From: Platanthera guangdongensis
Taxonomy: Eukaryota > Streptophyta > Magnoliopsida > Asparagales > Orchidaceae
Reading direction: 5' to 3'
DNA: 64,000 nt
Assembly (NCBI GenBank): GCA_039583875.1
Contig: CM077153.1
Coordinates: 119,098,568 to 119,162,567, forward strand
Shown: positions 1 through 11,789 of the stretch, in pieces
Position numbering within the stretch: the first letter of the stretch is position 1
Layout of the letters: every line of letters begins with the position of its first letter
The notes under the pieces: model-generated
Told to the model about the DNA's origin: nothing
Databases searched by the model: none
What the model saw: only the letters and a program-made list of their open reading frames with translations
Program-made: the position numbers and the translations under genes

Positions 1-342
1 GTTCTCAGATATGAAATGATTATGCATGTTCTTCTTTCTTTTGAACTTGCGGCTTTATCAGAATTTATTGAAGAAGAATCGACAATCTCTTGATTTGAAA
101 ATCTTTGTGGACTCACACGATCAAGTAGAAGATCTACCGTTGAAAAGAAATCTTGATCTGTGAATCAATATTCTCTGATTCAATCTGAATCGAAAGAGCT
201 TAAGCGGTGAAGAAGAAGTTCTGCGGCTCTCGATTTGAAAAGAAAAAATGGATTCAGAAAACTTGGAATTTATTCTTGCGGCGGCTGAAATTCTTCTTAA
301 AATCTTCTTAAAACTTCTTAGGGTTAGTCGAAAATGACAAGA

Positions 343-351
343 CCTTTTATA
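343..351 (-). promoter_or_regulatory. TATA box of SIRE-B LTR
   Basis: TATAAAAGG on the minus strand, about 120 bp downstream of the palindrome array, as expected for a U3 core promoter. SIRE-A LTRs carry TATATAAAGG in the same relative place. Confidence 0.65.
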
Positions 352-469
352 GGATTACCCTAACGGTCATAATCATTATTAATGACATCCACGAGGACCA
401 ATCACATGTTAATGAAGTTTGAAATAAATGTCTATCTGGACTTAGCAAATTTCAGAAAAATCAGATTGG

Positions 470-1190
470 GTGTCTCGAGAAGAAGGCTTTTACTCGAGAA
501 CAAATGAATTCTGTTACTCGGGAACAATACAGAAGTTCTCGAGAAGAAGACTTAGAGAAAATTGATGTATAGAAAAAAAACACCATTCTCGAGAAAGAAG
601 TGAATTACTCGAAAAAAATAGTTTATAGTTCTCGAGAACAAATATTTTGGTACTCGAGAACAAAAGGCTGTCTCGAAAAAAATACTTAGAAAAATATGTG
701 GAGGTGGAAAACTGCAGTGCCGAGAATGAAAAGAAGTACTCGAAAAAGATGATGTTTTGTTCTCGAGAAGAAACATCCTGGTACTCGAGAACAAATAGTC
801 ATCCCGAGAACAAAAGTTTGGCTCTCGAGAAAAGTACACTGGGTCTCGACAAATACCTTCCGCATCTCGAGAAAAGAAGATAGTCTTCTCGAGAATAATA
901 TTGGTCTTCTCGAGAAAAAGACTTAGAAAAATATTTGTCTGGAAAACAAACATCAATAGGAGAAGAAATGTCATATATTACTCGAGAACAAAAGCCTTTC
1001 TTGAGAACAACAAGAAGCTTTCTCGAGAACAACTGTTACTCGACATGAAGACAAGTCTTACTCGAGAATAATCATAAGTCCTTCTCGAGTACAAATATAG
1101 TACTCGAGAAAAAGACTTGGACTTTTTCTGAAAAACTTTATAATCTTTATTCTTCACAAAAATCAACATTCATCTTTTCTCTTGCCCTTA
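470..1190. repeat. TTCTCGAGAA palindrome array in SIRE-B U3
   Basis: About 17 copies of CTCGAG, mostly inside TTCTCGAGAA or TACTCGAGAA. Adjacent copies are mostly 19-22 bp apart. Degenerate copies (CTCGGG, CTCGAC, CCCGAG) lie between them. The same palindrome recurs in the pol-ORF2 spacer of this element. The array keeps some reading frames open on both strands, but those ORFs are by-products. Confidence 0.9.
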
Positions 1191-1599
1191 GTTCTTGAAA
1201 AATAAGTGTGTCCCAATAGAGATGCCACACATGAGTCAACATCATGGATCACACAATGAGGGATTACATTGTATGGTCATGTGTTTGGAGACTTATTGTA
1301 GACTGACATTGGTATACACTTAGCAATTAGTCCTGTAAACACTTAACAAAAAGTGCATCAAATATAAATTTAATTCATCTTAGTTTAAGGGTGTCTTTAT
1401 ACAAATCCGGGCTATTGTGGATGCAATACCCAACAATCTCTTCCTATTTATAGAAGTCAGAACCCTCTACACTAAGGTGAATTACATTAAGAAAAAAACA
1501 CATAAAGATACTAATAGCATGAAAATTTAGAGAAACGCAGTAATATGTAAAAATCAGATGAAAATTAGAAGTTCATATAATTAGAAAATTGTCCAAGAG

Positions 1600-3529
1600 T
1601 GTTGGGTACATTGGAAAATGTGTACCAGATTTGAAGAAGCCTCACCCTACTCAATGATATACATCAAGGTGTATTTGATGTGCTTTGAGTTTATATGTGC
1701 AGGTTAAGTAATTGCAGGAAATGCAGAAAAGTTTCTAAGTCCATGTGCCGACACCTAGAGATGCAGTGTCGACACTTATGAAGGCTTGTGTAGACACCTA
1801 GAGAAGCTGTGTCGACACCTGGAGTAATTGTGTCGACACTAGGAAAGGCAGAGTCGACACTAGAAGAAAAGTGTCGACACATACAGACAGTGTCGACACA
1901 CTGTGAAGAATTGTCAACATAATCTGTGTCGACACTTAGAGGCAGTGTAGACACCCAGAGAAGCTTTGTCGACATCAAATGTGTCGACACCCGGAGGCTG
2001 TGTCGACACTCAGCAAGCTTTAACAAAGTTAAAGTACTTGTGTCGACACAAAGGAGATGTGTCGACACTCAGCAAGTTTCAACACATGAAGGCATGTGTC
2101 GACACAAAGAAGATGTGTCGACACTCAGCAAATATCAACAATAAAATAAGATGTGTCGACACAAGGGAGATGTGTCGACACACAGCTAATTCAACTAAGT
2201 GTTAAAGAAGAAGTACTTGTGTCGACACACTCAATCAGTTTCGACACATTCTACAGAAGGCTTGTGTCGACAGACAGAATCAATGTCGACACATTCTGAA
2301 GAAGCAGTGTCGAGTAGCTGTTACAACAACACAAGGAGTTGTGTCGACACCATCAAGGCTAGTGTCGACACTTAGTTCACTTGTGTCGACACTTGGTCTA
2401 TTTGTGTCGACACATAATGAAGATCAGTCACGACACTTTCAGACAGATACAATATTTTCAAGAAGTGACTGGATGACTTGACAGCTGCCATTTCAAGCGG
2501 TCAACTACAACTGTCAGAGCTGTCAGAAGTTCGTTAGAAACCAGATCAGCCGGTTACCTTGGAGGAAGACTATATAAAGGCCTTTCTCCTTCAACAGAGA
2601 CGATATAGAACAAAAAATAGAGAACACAATTAAAGAATTAATCAGAAGATTAAGAAGATCAAGACAGATCCAGAGAAAACTGTAAATCAGTATTTTGAAG
2701 AAACTTCAGATTTACTTGGAGAGAGAGAACTCCAGTAATTGAAGTCAAGAAAGAGACTTGTTAATCAAATCTCTTAAGAAGCAGATTCTGAACCAGACTG
2801 CAAAGTAGGATCCAGATTTATTTCTCCATCCTAAGAAGGAAGTTGCCAGCCGGTCTACTTCAAGAAAATCATCTTTACTGAGTTCAAACTCAATAAGCCT
2901 TGAAGAAAGCAAAGACAAAGTTGATCTCAGGAATCAGTGCTATCAAGAACTGATCAAGAAGGTTGCCCTCTTCATTCTCTCAAACTGAGTGGTGATCTAA
3001 AAACATTTTATTATCTTTTTGTAGGATCCTAAGGGATCTGAGTTGTAAGCCTAAATTTATAAAGGCTGAGGTAGGGCTTCTGAGCCTGAGTGTAGGAGAA
3101 TAAATTCTCTGAGTATAGGCCTTGTTGAAGGCTGAGGTAGGGCTGTTAGCCTGAGTGTAGGTCTTGTTGAAGACTGAGTGGTAGGGCTTTGTGCCTGAGT
3201 TGTAGGAGTGGGGACACTCTGAGTTGTAGGAACCTATTTGGGGTTCTGAGCTGTAAGATCTGAGGATCTGAGGAGAAGTGCTGAAGTTAGGCCGAATCTA
3301 CTACACTACTAGATAGGCGAAGGGGGAAAATGAATGTACCCAGACCTTGGGGAACCACTATAAATACTGTGTGCACTCTGTGTATGTTTGTTTCTGTGGT
3401 TGCTATGTTGTGATAGTTGTAGAATATTGCAAAAATAGGTTTAATTGTACAAAGTTTCTGCCTTAAAATTAAAAAGGAAAAAGTACACATATTCACCCCC
3501 CTCTAGGTGGTTAGACACTATTTCTTTCA
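1600..3529 (+). mobile_element. Solo LTR of SIRE-A family, TSD AAGAG
   Basis: This runs from TGTTGGGTACATTGG to TTTCTTTCA and is flanked by the direct repeat AAGAG (1595-1599 and 3530-3534). It carries the GTGTCGACAC array at about 1744-2440, a TATA box TATATAAAGG at 2571-2580, and the conserved LTR tail ACCCCCCTCTAGGTGG. No internal domain is present, so it is a recombination product of a full SIRE-A insertion. It sits between ORF2 and the 3' LTR of SIRE-B. Its length of 1930 bp compares with 2011 and 1996 bp for the other intact LTRs. Confidence 0.95.
1744..2440. repeat. GTGTCGACAC palindrome array (solo SIRE-A LTR)
   Basis: More than 20 exact or one-mismatch copies of GTGTCGACAC, commonly 19-22 bp centre to centre, ending about 130 bp before the TATA box. 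Confidence 0.9.
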
Positions 3530-4960
3530 AAGAGAATTAAATTCTACAATTTCAAAAATGAACTTCCATCATCTTCAATTTACTGATCATGTGAATGTTG
3601 CTTTCTTTGTCTCTCAAGATTCTCATGTTGTCTCTTTTGATAACTGAATGGCTTTGGAAAGTACTTATGAGGTCTAGGTGGAGCCTTAAGATTATTTCTG
3701 TCATGAATTCTATCATAAATCCATCTCTTAGTGAGAGACTTCTCATATAATTTCCATTCATCTGAACTGTAGTGCAAGCTTCTATTCTCATTGAAGTCAA
3801 CCACTAGCTTTAAAGTTTCCAAAATAAGGGACTTAGAAGTGGGGCTCCAACTTCAGTATATTCTTAAGTTCTTTTCCCTTCAACTTCTGGATGTGGAGTT
3901 GATCTACTTGTAGAGGCTCCATCACCATTCTATCTTCTCTTGACTTTTTGAACTTCTGGAGGATGAGGAGGCCGTCCTGTTTGTTTAGATTCCCATACCT
4001 GTTCATAGACATAAGGAGGAGGGCCTTCATAGTAATCTGGAGGAGGTCCTTCAAAGTATGCTGGAGGAGGTCCTTCAAAATAGTCTGGAGGAGGAGAGAA
4101 AGTAGGCCTGTTGACATCTAGATTTGCAGGAGGAGCATTTGGATCCATATCAAATTCAGGGAACAATTGATTGTGCATCCATACAGAAGTATCATAGCTA
4201 TATAACTTGGTACTCTTGACTTCGTTGAGGATAGATGTCTGAATTCCTTTTAACTGATCTTCCCATTGATTTTTCATAGTTGCAGTTTGTTTTTTTAGCA
4301 GTTCCTTCACTTTATCCTACCTCTTTCTGACTTCTACAGAGAGGGTGTTGATGACATCTTCTTTGAATTTGTCAACCTCTTCATAAGTTTTAAAGTTTCT
4401 TTCATCACCTCTCTTGTCCAGGAGAATTTGATTATTGGCAAGAGTAACAGATTGCTCCATAACAGTGCCAATGCTAGTAATGGTGTGATCAATAGCTTTG
4501 CCACCTATTTGCAAGAGTCTTTTAAACTCATCTGTATTGTCTTGGATTTCAGCAAATCCTCGACTCATTTCTTTTTCTAAAGCTGTGACTTTATCAGTTA
4601 CAATCTTCAGCGAATCATCAAAGTACTTTCTCTGAGCCGCAAACATTGCTTCAATTTTGTGTAGAATTGTACCTTCTGGGAAGACTTATTTTTGAGGAGA
4701 TGGAGGTGGCTGAGCAGGAACAATCCATGGAAGGATTTCTTCAATTACTACAGTAGAAGTAGAGGCTTTCCTTCTTTGTACTGTGCGAGTTTCATCTTCA
4801 TTAATTATTGGTAGAAGGGTTGGAATCTGGAAATGAAGACTTGGAAGTCTTTGTTCAGTAGCTTCAACTGGGATTTCATCATCTGAGTCATGGATTGAGA
4901 CAACTTCATCAACATGCATATCTTTAGCAGGATACTTATCAGCTTCATGAACAGGAGATT

Positions 4961-7109
4961 TGTAACACCCCGAAGTCAATTGGGTCAATTTGGGTCAATT
5001 TGGGTTCAGGCATGGGTGACACGGCCTGGGATACGGGCGTGTCCCAGGGCGTGTCATGCCTAGGTTGTGTCAGGACGTGAGGTCGACGAATTTTGCTCGA
5101 CGATCGTCGAGTGTCGAGTGAGGACACGGCCTGTGATACAGGCGTGTCACAGGGCGTGTCAATGTGGTCGACGAACTCAGCTCAACGGTTTCAGCTAGGG
5201 CGTGTTTGCGGGACACGGGTGTGTCCATGTGCACACGGCCTGGAACACGGGCGTGCCCCAGGGCCGTGTGAGTCTCGGGTGCTTTTGCGGTTGTGCAGCC
5301 TGCTGAACACGGCCTCAGACACGGGCGTGTCTGAGGGCGTGTCAGTGGACACGGCACGTGACACGGGCGTGTCACACTGCCGTGTATTGGCTGGACTGAG
5401 TCGGTTGACTGCCGCTTAAGGGGACACGGCCTGTGACACGGGCGTGTCACAGGGTGTGTCAGGCGTGTTCAAGATTTTCTGGCCAAATCTGAGCCGTTTG
5501 TTTCCCTTTTCCTGGATCTAGTGGTTGGGCTCTGTCCAGGTGTTGAGAAGGCCGAGAAAAAGGGGATATAACCCTTTCTTTTCATCATCTTCTTCTTCTT
5601 CTTCATCTTATTCCAAGAGAGGGAGGAAGAAAGGCCTAAGGCAAGAGGGAAGGATGGAGACTACCAGCTGCTGAAGGAGCCGCGGAGTGCGGAGCGAAGA
5701 TCTGAGAGCGGATTCGTGAAGGCAGAGCCGAGGCGATGATTTCCATACGGCTACTTCATGGCACCAAAGCGATCTTCAAGGGTAACAATCTCCTTCTTGG
5801 ACATCGAAGTCCTTTCTTTATGCATGTGCTTGGAATCCTCCACCAAGAGGTGGATTCGCGGAAGTGATTCCTTTGTTGAGTCTGCATCTAGCGCCGGAAA
5901 TATGGAGTATGACATAGGCATGCTGTGTGAAGCCCATCTGGACTGGTAGTCTGGATTGGTGATGTTCATGGGTAAACCGGAGAAGACTCAGTGGCTTTGA
6001 TGAGATGCAAATGGATTTCTGTTATGATGAATGTATGGATGTGATGATGAATGTGAGGAGGCTTTGGTGAAGCTCCTGGTTATGATATGATCAATTGGTA
6101 GCACGCCTGGGGAGCTCGAGATAAACTCGGCCTATTACACCACTAGGGTGGGTTGATCTAGTTAGGTAGGGATCGATTGGTGGCAATGCCCGGGGAGCCG
6201 AGTTAAACCCGGCTTGCTGCACCACATGGGTGGGTCGATCGGAATAGGAGGGGGGTCGATGGGTGGTAATGCCTGAGGAGCTTGGATAACCCCAGCTTGC
6301 TGCACCACATGGTGTGGGTCGATCTACTCTAGTTGTTTATGGATGCTGTGAGGTTGTACCTCTGATTGGTTTGGGCGGGATGTCGCCAGCTTGCGAGACT
6401 GGTGGACTAGGTCTGCTCAACCAACACGTTAAAACCTCTGATCGGAGGTGTATGACTGGTGGATTCCGGTATGCCAAGAAGGTGCCCTGAGTGCACGGAG
6501 CGTCTGGTGGATTCCAGCGTTTGTGATGTGATGTGTTTGCTAGCGGGATAAAGAAAATGATATACATATAATGATTGATGATGCTTGATGATAGATGATG
6601 GCACTGTATACAGGGAAGGAACCACTACCCCGGGTAGGGGGTAGGGTCGTTATAATGGGTCAGCTAAATGCTGACCGTTACTTTGTTTTTTGTGTTGGCT
6701 TGGGTGGCAAAATGCAGGTGGAGTGAACAAGTGGAATGGTTGGCTTGCTGCTATCGGCCTTTGAAGGCCATGTGAAGAATTGTGTTTGGATTTCATGTGT
6801 GGCCGGCCTGCATACCGATGTACGAAACTATTGTTGTGTAAAAGAGGAACCTGTAAGGCCATAAGGCCAGAGTGTGTGGGTTGTATACATTCCTAGTGTT
6901 GTTATATATATAAATGGGGTATTTATGTATTGGTGGACATTCTGGTTTGAGTTCATGCTAACGTAAAAATGCTGCGCTAGAATGAATGAGTTAAGGATAC
7001 AAATAGATTTTGATTTCCACAAGTAATTCCTTCGCTTGTCTGTGATATATGGCATGGGGCCCCGACCGGACCCACCATTATATGCCATGTGACAGGTGGG
7101 GGCATTACA
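4961..7109 (+). mobile_element. Solo LTR of another LTR retrotransposon, TSD AGATT
   Basis: TGTAACACCCC... to ...GGGGGCATTACA, with short inverted ends TGTAA/TTACA and a perfect 5-bp duplication AGATT at 4956-4960 and 7110-7114. It lies inside the linker of SIRE-B ORF2. Array-then-TATA order (5565-5571, GATATAA) sets the plus orientation. The GC-rich second half repeats a block around 'gggtgggtcgatc' (about 6130-6320). No coding domain is present. It is probably Ty3/gypsy, judging by LTR length and style, but nothing internal proves the superfamily. Confidence 0.88.
5005..5462. repeat. GACACGGGCGTGTC palindrome array in the solo LTR
   Basis: Five or more units built as GACACGG-CCTG-GACACGGGCGTGTC-CAGGG-CGTGTC, each a near-perfect nested palindrome of about 38 bp, with GTCGACGAA and CTCGACGATCGTCGAG between them (5083-5116). 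The array ends about 100 bp before the TATA-like GATATAA. Confidence 0.85.
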
Positions 7110-8462
7110 AGATTGATCAGCTGGGGAAGAGGATTCTTGATGTTCTGGAGACTGTGCAGGAGTTGGGAATTTTTTGGTTGAGCAGGAGATGATTGTGCTG
7201 GAGACTTAGGAGAAGTTGCTGTAAATGGAGGAAGATCTATAGTAGCAGGGAAGAGGGGTGCTGAGGAAGATAATTCATCTATCATTTTATTGATATCATC
7301 TTCAGTAGACAAAAGCTTAGCTTAAGTCTGGGCATCTGTTAGATTTTCAGCATCTGAAATTTCTTCAGCACTAGGAAATTCTGAGTCTGTATGTAGCAAA
7401 GTGGAAGAAGCAGCAGCAGCAGGGGTAGATGGAAGATCTGTAGCAGCAAGGGTAGCTGGAATCTCTTCTGAAGCTAAGTTAGCAGCAGCAGCAGTCACTG
7501 AGACAGGAATTTCTGGAGCAGCAGCTAGAACACCTTGAGGAGGAATGGCTGAGACAGCAGAAGCTGGAGGTGGCTGGACTGAGATAGATGGTGTAGGCTC
7601 CCCCTCAATAACTGAATCAGTTATTTGATGTGAAGGAGGAGATGGGGTCCTGTCCACCTCTTCTATGTCCTTGGCAGTTTTATCTGACTTCTGCAATTTG
7701 ACCTCCCATCTCTGGATGGAGGTAATGGAAACTTTTTTCATGTGGTGGAGGGTTGTGCCCTTTTTCATGGGAAAAATAGTTGGATTCATCTGGTTTAGGT
7801 AAAGGTAAATAATTCTTCCATAGTTGGGGCTCTTAATGCTTGCCTTTATCTTCTCAAAAAGCACCATTCCCCACTGAAACTTCTTTCTACATATAACATC
7901 AGTCATTAAATCAAAGAACTCTAGAGTAATGTAACTTATAGAACTGGTTCTGCACAAAAGGACTTTTCCTAGGATGTCAGCCAATAGCTTGCTCTCTGCA
8001 TTCATATATTGCCTTTTGATTGTGTTAGAGGACTGAGGAATACCACAAAAGCTATAGGCTCTCTCATAATCACTGGCTATTAAATAATCTTCCATATCTA
8101 TTACTGGAAGTTGCAGAAGTTGAGAAATAGACAGAGCAGACATTTTTACCTTGATACTCTGAACTTTAGGCTTGATTAATTTGCCATTTCTCTTAACCTT
8201 GGCATTCTGGAAGAATTCTTATACTTCAGAAGTGAAAATTCTGCAAGGATGTTCAAGAATAAATGACAAACCAGCTGTGTATAGCAGAAGAAGAACATTT
8301 CTGAAATTGTCTGATATATCTGCAATCCCGAAAGAACAGAGTTCACTCCCGATCCCAAGCTTTGAGGACGAAGCTATTATTGAAGAGAGATCGATCTTTG
8401 CTGGTTGGGGAATGAGAAAAGTGACTTGCGTCAGATGACGGAGATGGGGAAGACGAAGCAGC

Positions 8463-8680
8463 TTTTCTCGAGAAGGGTTTTGAAATCAAGACTAAAAATC
8501 TCTTGGATTTATTTCTATTTATATTTACCGCTAATTTTGATGATTTAACATATAAATAATCATTAAAAATGCCTGAAAAGAGGCGGCTAAGCGCCTGTGT
8601 GCCGATATGAAAAATTGATCTTGAAGAAGAAAATGACACCACATTTCTCGAGAGGAATGATAATTTCTCGAGAATATCTT
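8463..8680. repeat. SIRE-B pol-ORF2 spacer palindromes (ORF2-proximal part)
   Basis: Three TTCTCGAGAA-type copies remain at about 8463-8475, 8645-8655 and 8661-8671. They continue the array at 11790-11965 from which the hAT insertion separates them. On the minus strand two lie upstream of the ORF2 TATA box and one downstream, in the ORF2 leader. Confidence 0.75.
8515..8523 (-). promoter_or_regulatory. Internal TATA box upstream of SIRE-B ORF2
   Basis: TATAAATAG on the minus strand, about 60-100 bp before the ORF2 coding homology. It corresponds to TATAAATAGG at 33161 and 50354 in front of the two SIRE-A ORF2 genes. Confidence 0.6.
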
Positions 8681-10353
8681 GGTCTTTACGTTGCAATGCC
8701 TATGATAGAGTATTTGTTATTCCCATTATATCTCTCATCAAAAATAAAACAATTATGAAAGCAAATGATTGTAGTGAATCTAGTAATGAAAAGGTCGTTG
8801 CTTTATGATCAGAACTTGGATGTGGATATTTTTCAACAATCTCGAGAACATCGATAATGGAGGAAAACATCACAATTATATTAAGCAATGAACCATAATG
8901 TGATCCCCACCTAGTATCACCTGATCTTTTTAAAGCCCTTTCTTAGTTTAAACCAGTACCACTTAAAAGTTCACCTTTTTCCAGACCATCAACAATCTTA
9001 ACAAATTGAGACTCGCGTAAAAGTTCTTGACGCTTACATGAGACATTGATTATATTGGTCAAAGTGACAGCCAATTCAAAAAGCCAAGCAACTTGAACAT
9101 GATTTTTTGCAACTGTTACTAACTATAATTGAAGTTGATGTGCAAAACAATGAACATAAAATGCAGATGAGTTCTCTTTCATAATTAGAGCTTTAAGTCC
9201 ATTAAACTCCCCTCACATATTACTTGCACCATCATATCCTTGTCCTCGTAATTTTGAAATGCTGAATCCATGATATAAAAAGAATTCTTCTAATGCTGCT
9301 TTAAGAGAATGAGCTGATGTATCCATTACATGCATAATTCCAAGAAAGCGTTCAATTACCTGCCCTTCACTATTAACATAGTGCAAATTAAGCAATAGCC
9401 ATTTGCTCTTTAGTAGATATATCACGTGACTCATCTATCAGTATAGAAAAAAAGCATCTCCAATATCCATTTTAATACAATTTATTGTCTCAACTGCCAT
9501 TGCATTGATAATATCTTTTTGAATTTCCGGAGCAGTTAACTTGTTATTTTCTGGCGTGTTATGCAAAATCACTTTTTTCACCTCTTCATTATGATCTCCA
9601 AGAAATCTTAAAAACTCGAGAAAATTTCCTCGATTTGTTGAAGAATCTGATTCATCATTACCACGTAATGCTAAGCCGTGTTGTATTAAAAATCGAATGC
9701 AATCAACTGATGCAGTTAGACGTGTTTTATGCTCTTGTCTAGTGATATCCGATTGTTTAAGAAACTGGACCTCAATATGCTGAGCTGATTTCATTAAGTT
9801 ACTGCACATCACTGCAGCCTGATTGTGAATACTATTGGGACCCCCAACATGTTCTCGAAGTCTACTTAAACCATCTTTCCAATTTCTAAAGCCGTCAACA
9901 GTAAATGAATCTCGATTGTTGTCCCATTTCAGGCTTAAAAAGATAATAAAATATACAAAATACCGCGTCTTTTGCTATGCTATATTCCAACTAAGAAGGA
10001 AATTGCTCAAACCATGCATAATTGAATCTTCTAGGTGTATTCCCAAACATTGTCTGTGGAAATTGATGATGTCGTGGTTGACATGGCCCTTTCAATAAAT
10101 ATTTTCTTCTAATTTCATCTCTATCATTAACATTATAATCTGATAATCTAACTTGTAACCCTGGATCGGCTATTATGTTGTCCAGATTAGTTTCAATCAG
10201 ACCCCTCTTTGAATTTGATTCCAAATCATCTTGACAAATTCGTTTTTTCTTAAGAGCTGATTCAGAAATTGGAAGTTTCTTAAAAAACTTATCCATCTTT
10301 GTAATTAAAAAACCACTTTCAGTGTGCTCGTTGTGATCGGATTTCCTATACAA
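8681..10353 (-). pseudogene. hAT transposase, TTF zinc-finger/DUF4371 type (ZMYM1-like)
   Basis: Order on the minus strand: an N-terminal TTF-type zinc-finger region (10353-9960) with DPGLQ, DRDEIRRKYLLKGPCQP, FNYAWFEQFPS and then WLEYS; a DUF4371 region (9812-9213) with TAPEIQKDI and the hallmark GQGYDGASNM; and the start of the C-terminal RNase H-like part (8888-8681) with FIIVLFLM and LQRKDQDI. The normal protein is one chain of 700-800 residues that cuts and joins its own transposon ends. Here stops and frameshifts split it into at least four pieces and the C-terminal dimerisation domain is missing, so it is dead. Family recognition is strong; exact exon structure is not determinable. Confidence 0.85.
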
Positions 10354-10849
10354 TGATCATAGCCCGTAACAATTAGCTCAAACGTCTACACAACGAAAAT
10401 GATTGGCAAGAGAGAAACACTTGCCCAAATAAAGGTTTGCTAAGCCTTTTTAGATCTCCCAAGGGCTATAAAACCAATGTTCGATCAAGCAAAAGTGACT
10501 CACACGATCAGAACGAGTGATGTTGTACCAAAAGAGAACCACCCAAAACAAACATTTCGTAAGGGGGTGGTCTCTCCCAACAAAGAACAACGAGGTTCAC
10601 CAAGCCTTCTCGAGCGTATTTTTTTTAAAGCAAAAAATTACCACCATAGAAAATCAACACAAACATAGACAAATTACACAAGAGGAAAGTGGAGGAACGT
10701 CGTTACCTCAACCAAGAGATTATGGTCGTTGCACAACAATCAAAGAAATTTCTCCTGCAGAAAGATCTGGACCGTTCGTCAGCTATAATTTCACTCCAAT
10801 TTCTCCTGCAGAAAATCAGGGGAAAGTGACCTTGAGCAATCTGGACTGA

Positions 10850-11225
10850 TTTCTAGACTGAATTTCAGTCCAGAAATGTGCAATTTCACTCAAATCCTAG
10901 CTGTTAGTTTAAAAGAGCAATTTCTGGACTGAATTTCAGTCCAGAAATCTGAATTCTGAACTGAAATTCCAGTCCAGAAATTTGAATTCTGGACCGAAAA
11001 TTTCTGGACTGGAATTTCAGTCCAGAATTCAGATTTCTGGACTGAAATTACAGTCCAGAAATCACTCAAATTAGTCCAGATTTCTGGACTGAAATTTCAG
11101 TCCAGAAATCATATTTCTGGACTGAGTTTCAGTCCAGAAATCAGATTTCTGGACTGAGTTTCAGTCCAGAAATCAGATTTCTGGACTGAATTTCAGCCCA
11201 GAAATGTGTAATTTCTGGACTGAAG
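10850..11225. repeat. Palindrome array TTTCTGGACTGAAA / TTTCAGTCCAGAAA in the hAT leader
   Basis: About nine units, each TTTCTGGACTGAA facing TTCAGTCCAGAAA to make a palindrome of 26-28 bp, with gaps of 0-30 bp. The array sits between the hAT 5' terminus and the transposase. Confidence 0.9.
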
Positions 11226-11239
11226 AAGAAGAAGATCAT

Positions 11240-11490
11240 GAAGAAGAAGAAGATCGTCGATCCCAGTTTGACGAAGATCGTCGAACGGAGATCGACGATC
11301 TCCAGTTGTCTGAGTTCGACGATCTTCGTCGAACTCAGATCGAAGGTCTTCGTCGATCTGAGTGATCGACAAAAATCGTCGATCTAAGTTCGACGACAAT
11401 CGTCAAACTGAGATCGACAAAAATCGTCGATCTGAGTTCGACGACAATCGTCGAACTGGGATCGACGATCTCCGGTTGTCTGAGTTCGAA
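11240..11490. repeat. TCGACGATC / GATCGTCGA inverted-motif array in the hAT leader
   Basis: Around ten alternating copies of GATCGTCGA and TCGACGATC or TCGACGACAATCGTCGAA, separated by about 10-25 bp. The same core occurs in unrelated LTRs at 5083-5116, 41360-41515 and 58047-58410. Confidence 0.85.
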
Positions 11491-11789
11491 GAAGAAGAAG
11501 AAGAAGATACCGCACGAGAATGGCGGAGGGTGAATGGGGGGGCACCGGTCGGGAGCAGCACGGGAATGGCGATTGGCGATTGGCGATCTGCGCCTGGCAC
11601 GGGACGAGCTATGGCACGGGAATGGCGGAGGGTGAATGGGGGCACTGATCGGGAGCAGCTAGGGCACGAGAATGGCGGAGGGTGAAAATCGTGATTAAAA
11701 AATTTAATGCGCGCCATAATCTATGGAACATTTCACAAAATTCAGGGTGGGCAGCTGCCCACCCTGGACTATACTTAGATCCGCCCCTA

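Larger units (their letters stand above)
1..1435 (-). repeat. SIRE-B 3' LTR, truncated by window start
   Basis: On the minus strand the LTR begins at 1435 with TGTTGGGTATTGC, like the TGTTGGGTAC start of SIRE-A LTRs, right after a polypurine-like AATAGGAAGAGAT. It holds the CTCGAG palindrome array (470-1190) and then a TATA box (343-351). The R/U5 end lies beyond base 1. Confidence 0.8.
3535..8450 (-). pseudogene. SIRE-B ORF2 (accessory protein downstream of pol), broken
   Basis: Minus-strand pieces match SIRE-A ORF2 in order. 8450-7322 covers the globular N-terminal domain (ILGKVLLC, VLFEKIKASIK, ending near IQRW) followed by an alanine/proline-rich linker. 7312-7110 and 4955-4686 are linker split by the solo LTR. 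4646-4317 is a helical coiled-coil segment (AAQRKYFDDSLK). 4310-3930 contains a repeat of PPPxYxEG units. 3822-3560 contains PHKYFPKPFSY, matching PSKYFPKPYHY of SIRE-A. I see no signal peptide or membrane segment. Several stops and frameshifts make it non-functional. A TATA box (8515-8523) and CTCGAG palindromes lie upstream. No start codon is clear. The N-terminal part resembles the 'putative plant transposon protein' domain found in plant retroelements, from memory only. Confidence 0.75.
8681..11789 (-). mobile_element. hAT-superfamily transposon, 3' truncated
   Basis: The 5' end (minus strand) is TAGGGGCGGATCTAAG at 11789, a hAT-like terminus. The transposase homology runs from 10353 down to about 8681 and stops abruptly inside the motif LQRKDQDI, where SIRE-B CTCGAG repeat resumes. 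The C-terminal dimerisation domain and the second terminus are therefore gone, and no target duplication can be recognised. Its long 5' untranslated part (10354-11789) carries two palindrome arrays and GC-rich sequence. It is inserted in the SIRE-B spacer array. Confidence 0.75.

Noticed and set aside
552..1169. ORFs with SRE/EKY-type repeats on both strands
   Set aside because: Translations of the TTCTCGAGAA array in the SIRE-B LTR.
1691..2205. ORFs rich in VDT, CRH and MST repeats (also at 25541-26330, 36543-37278, 42719-43476)
   Set aside because: They are translations of the GTGTCGACAC array, open on both strands because the repeat lacks stop codons. No start context or homology.
5093..5969. 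Small ORFs inside 4961-7109 as genes
   Set aside because: They overlap palindromic LTR sequence on both strands and have no recognisable domain.
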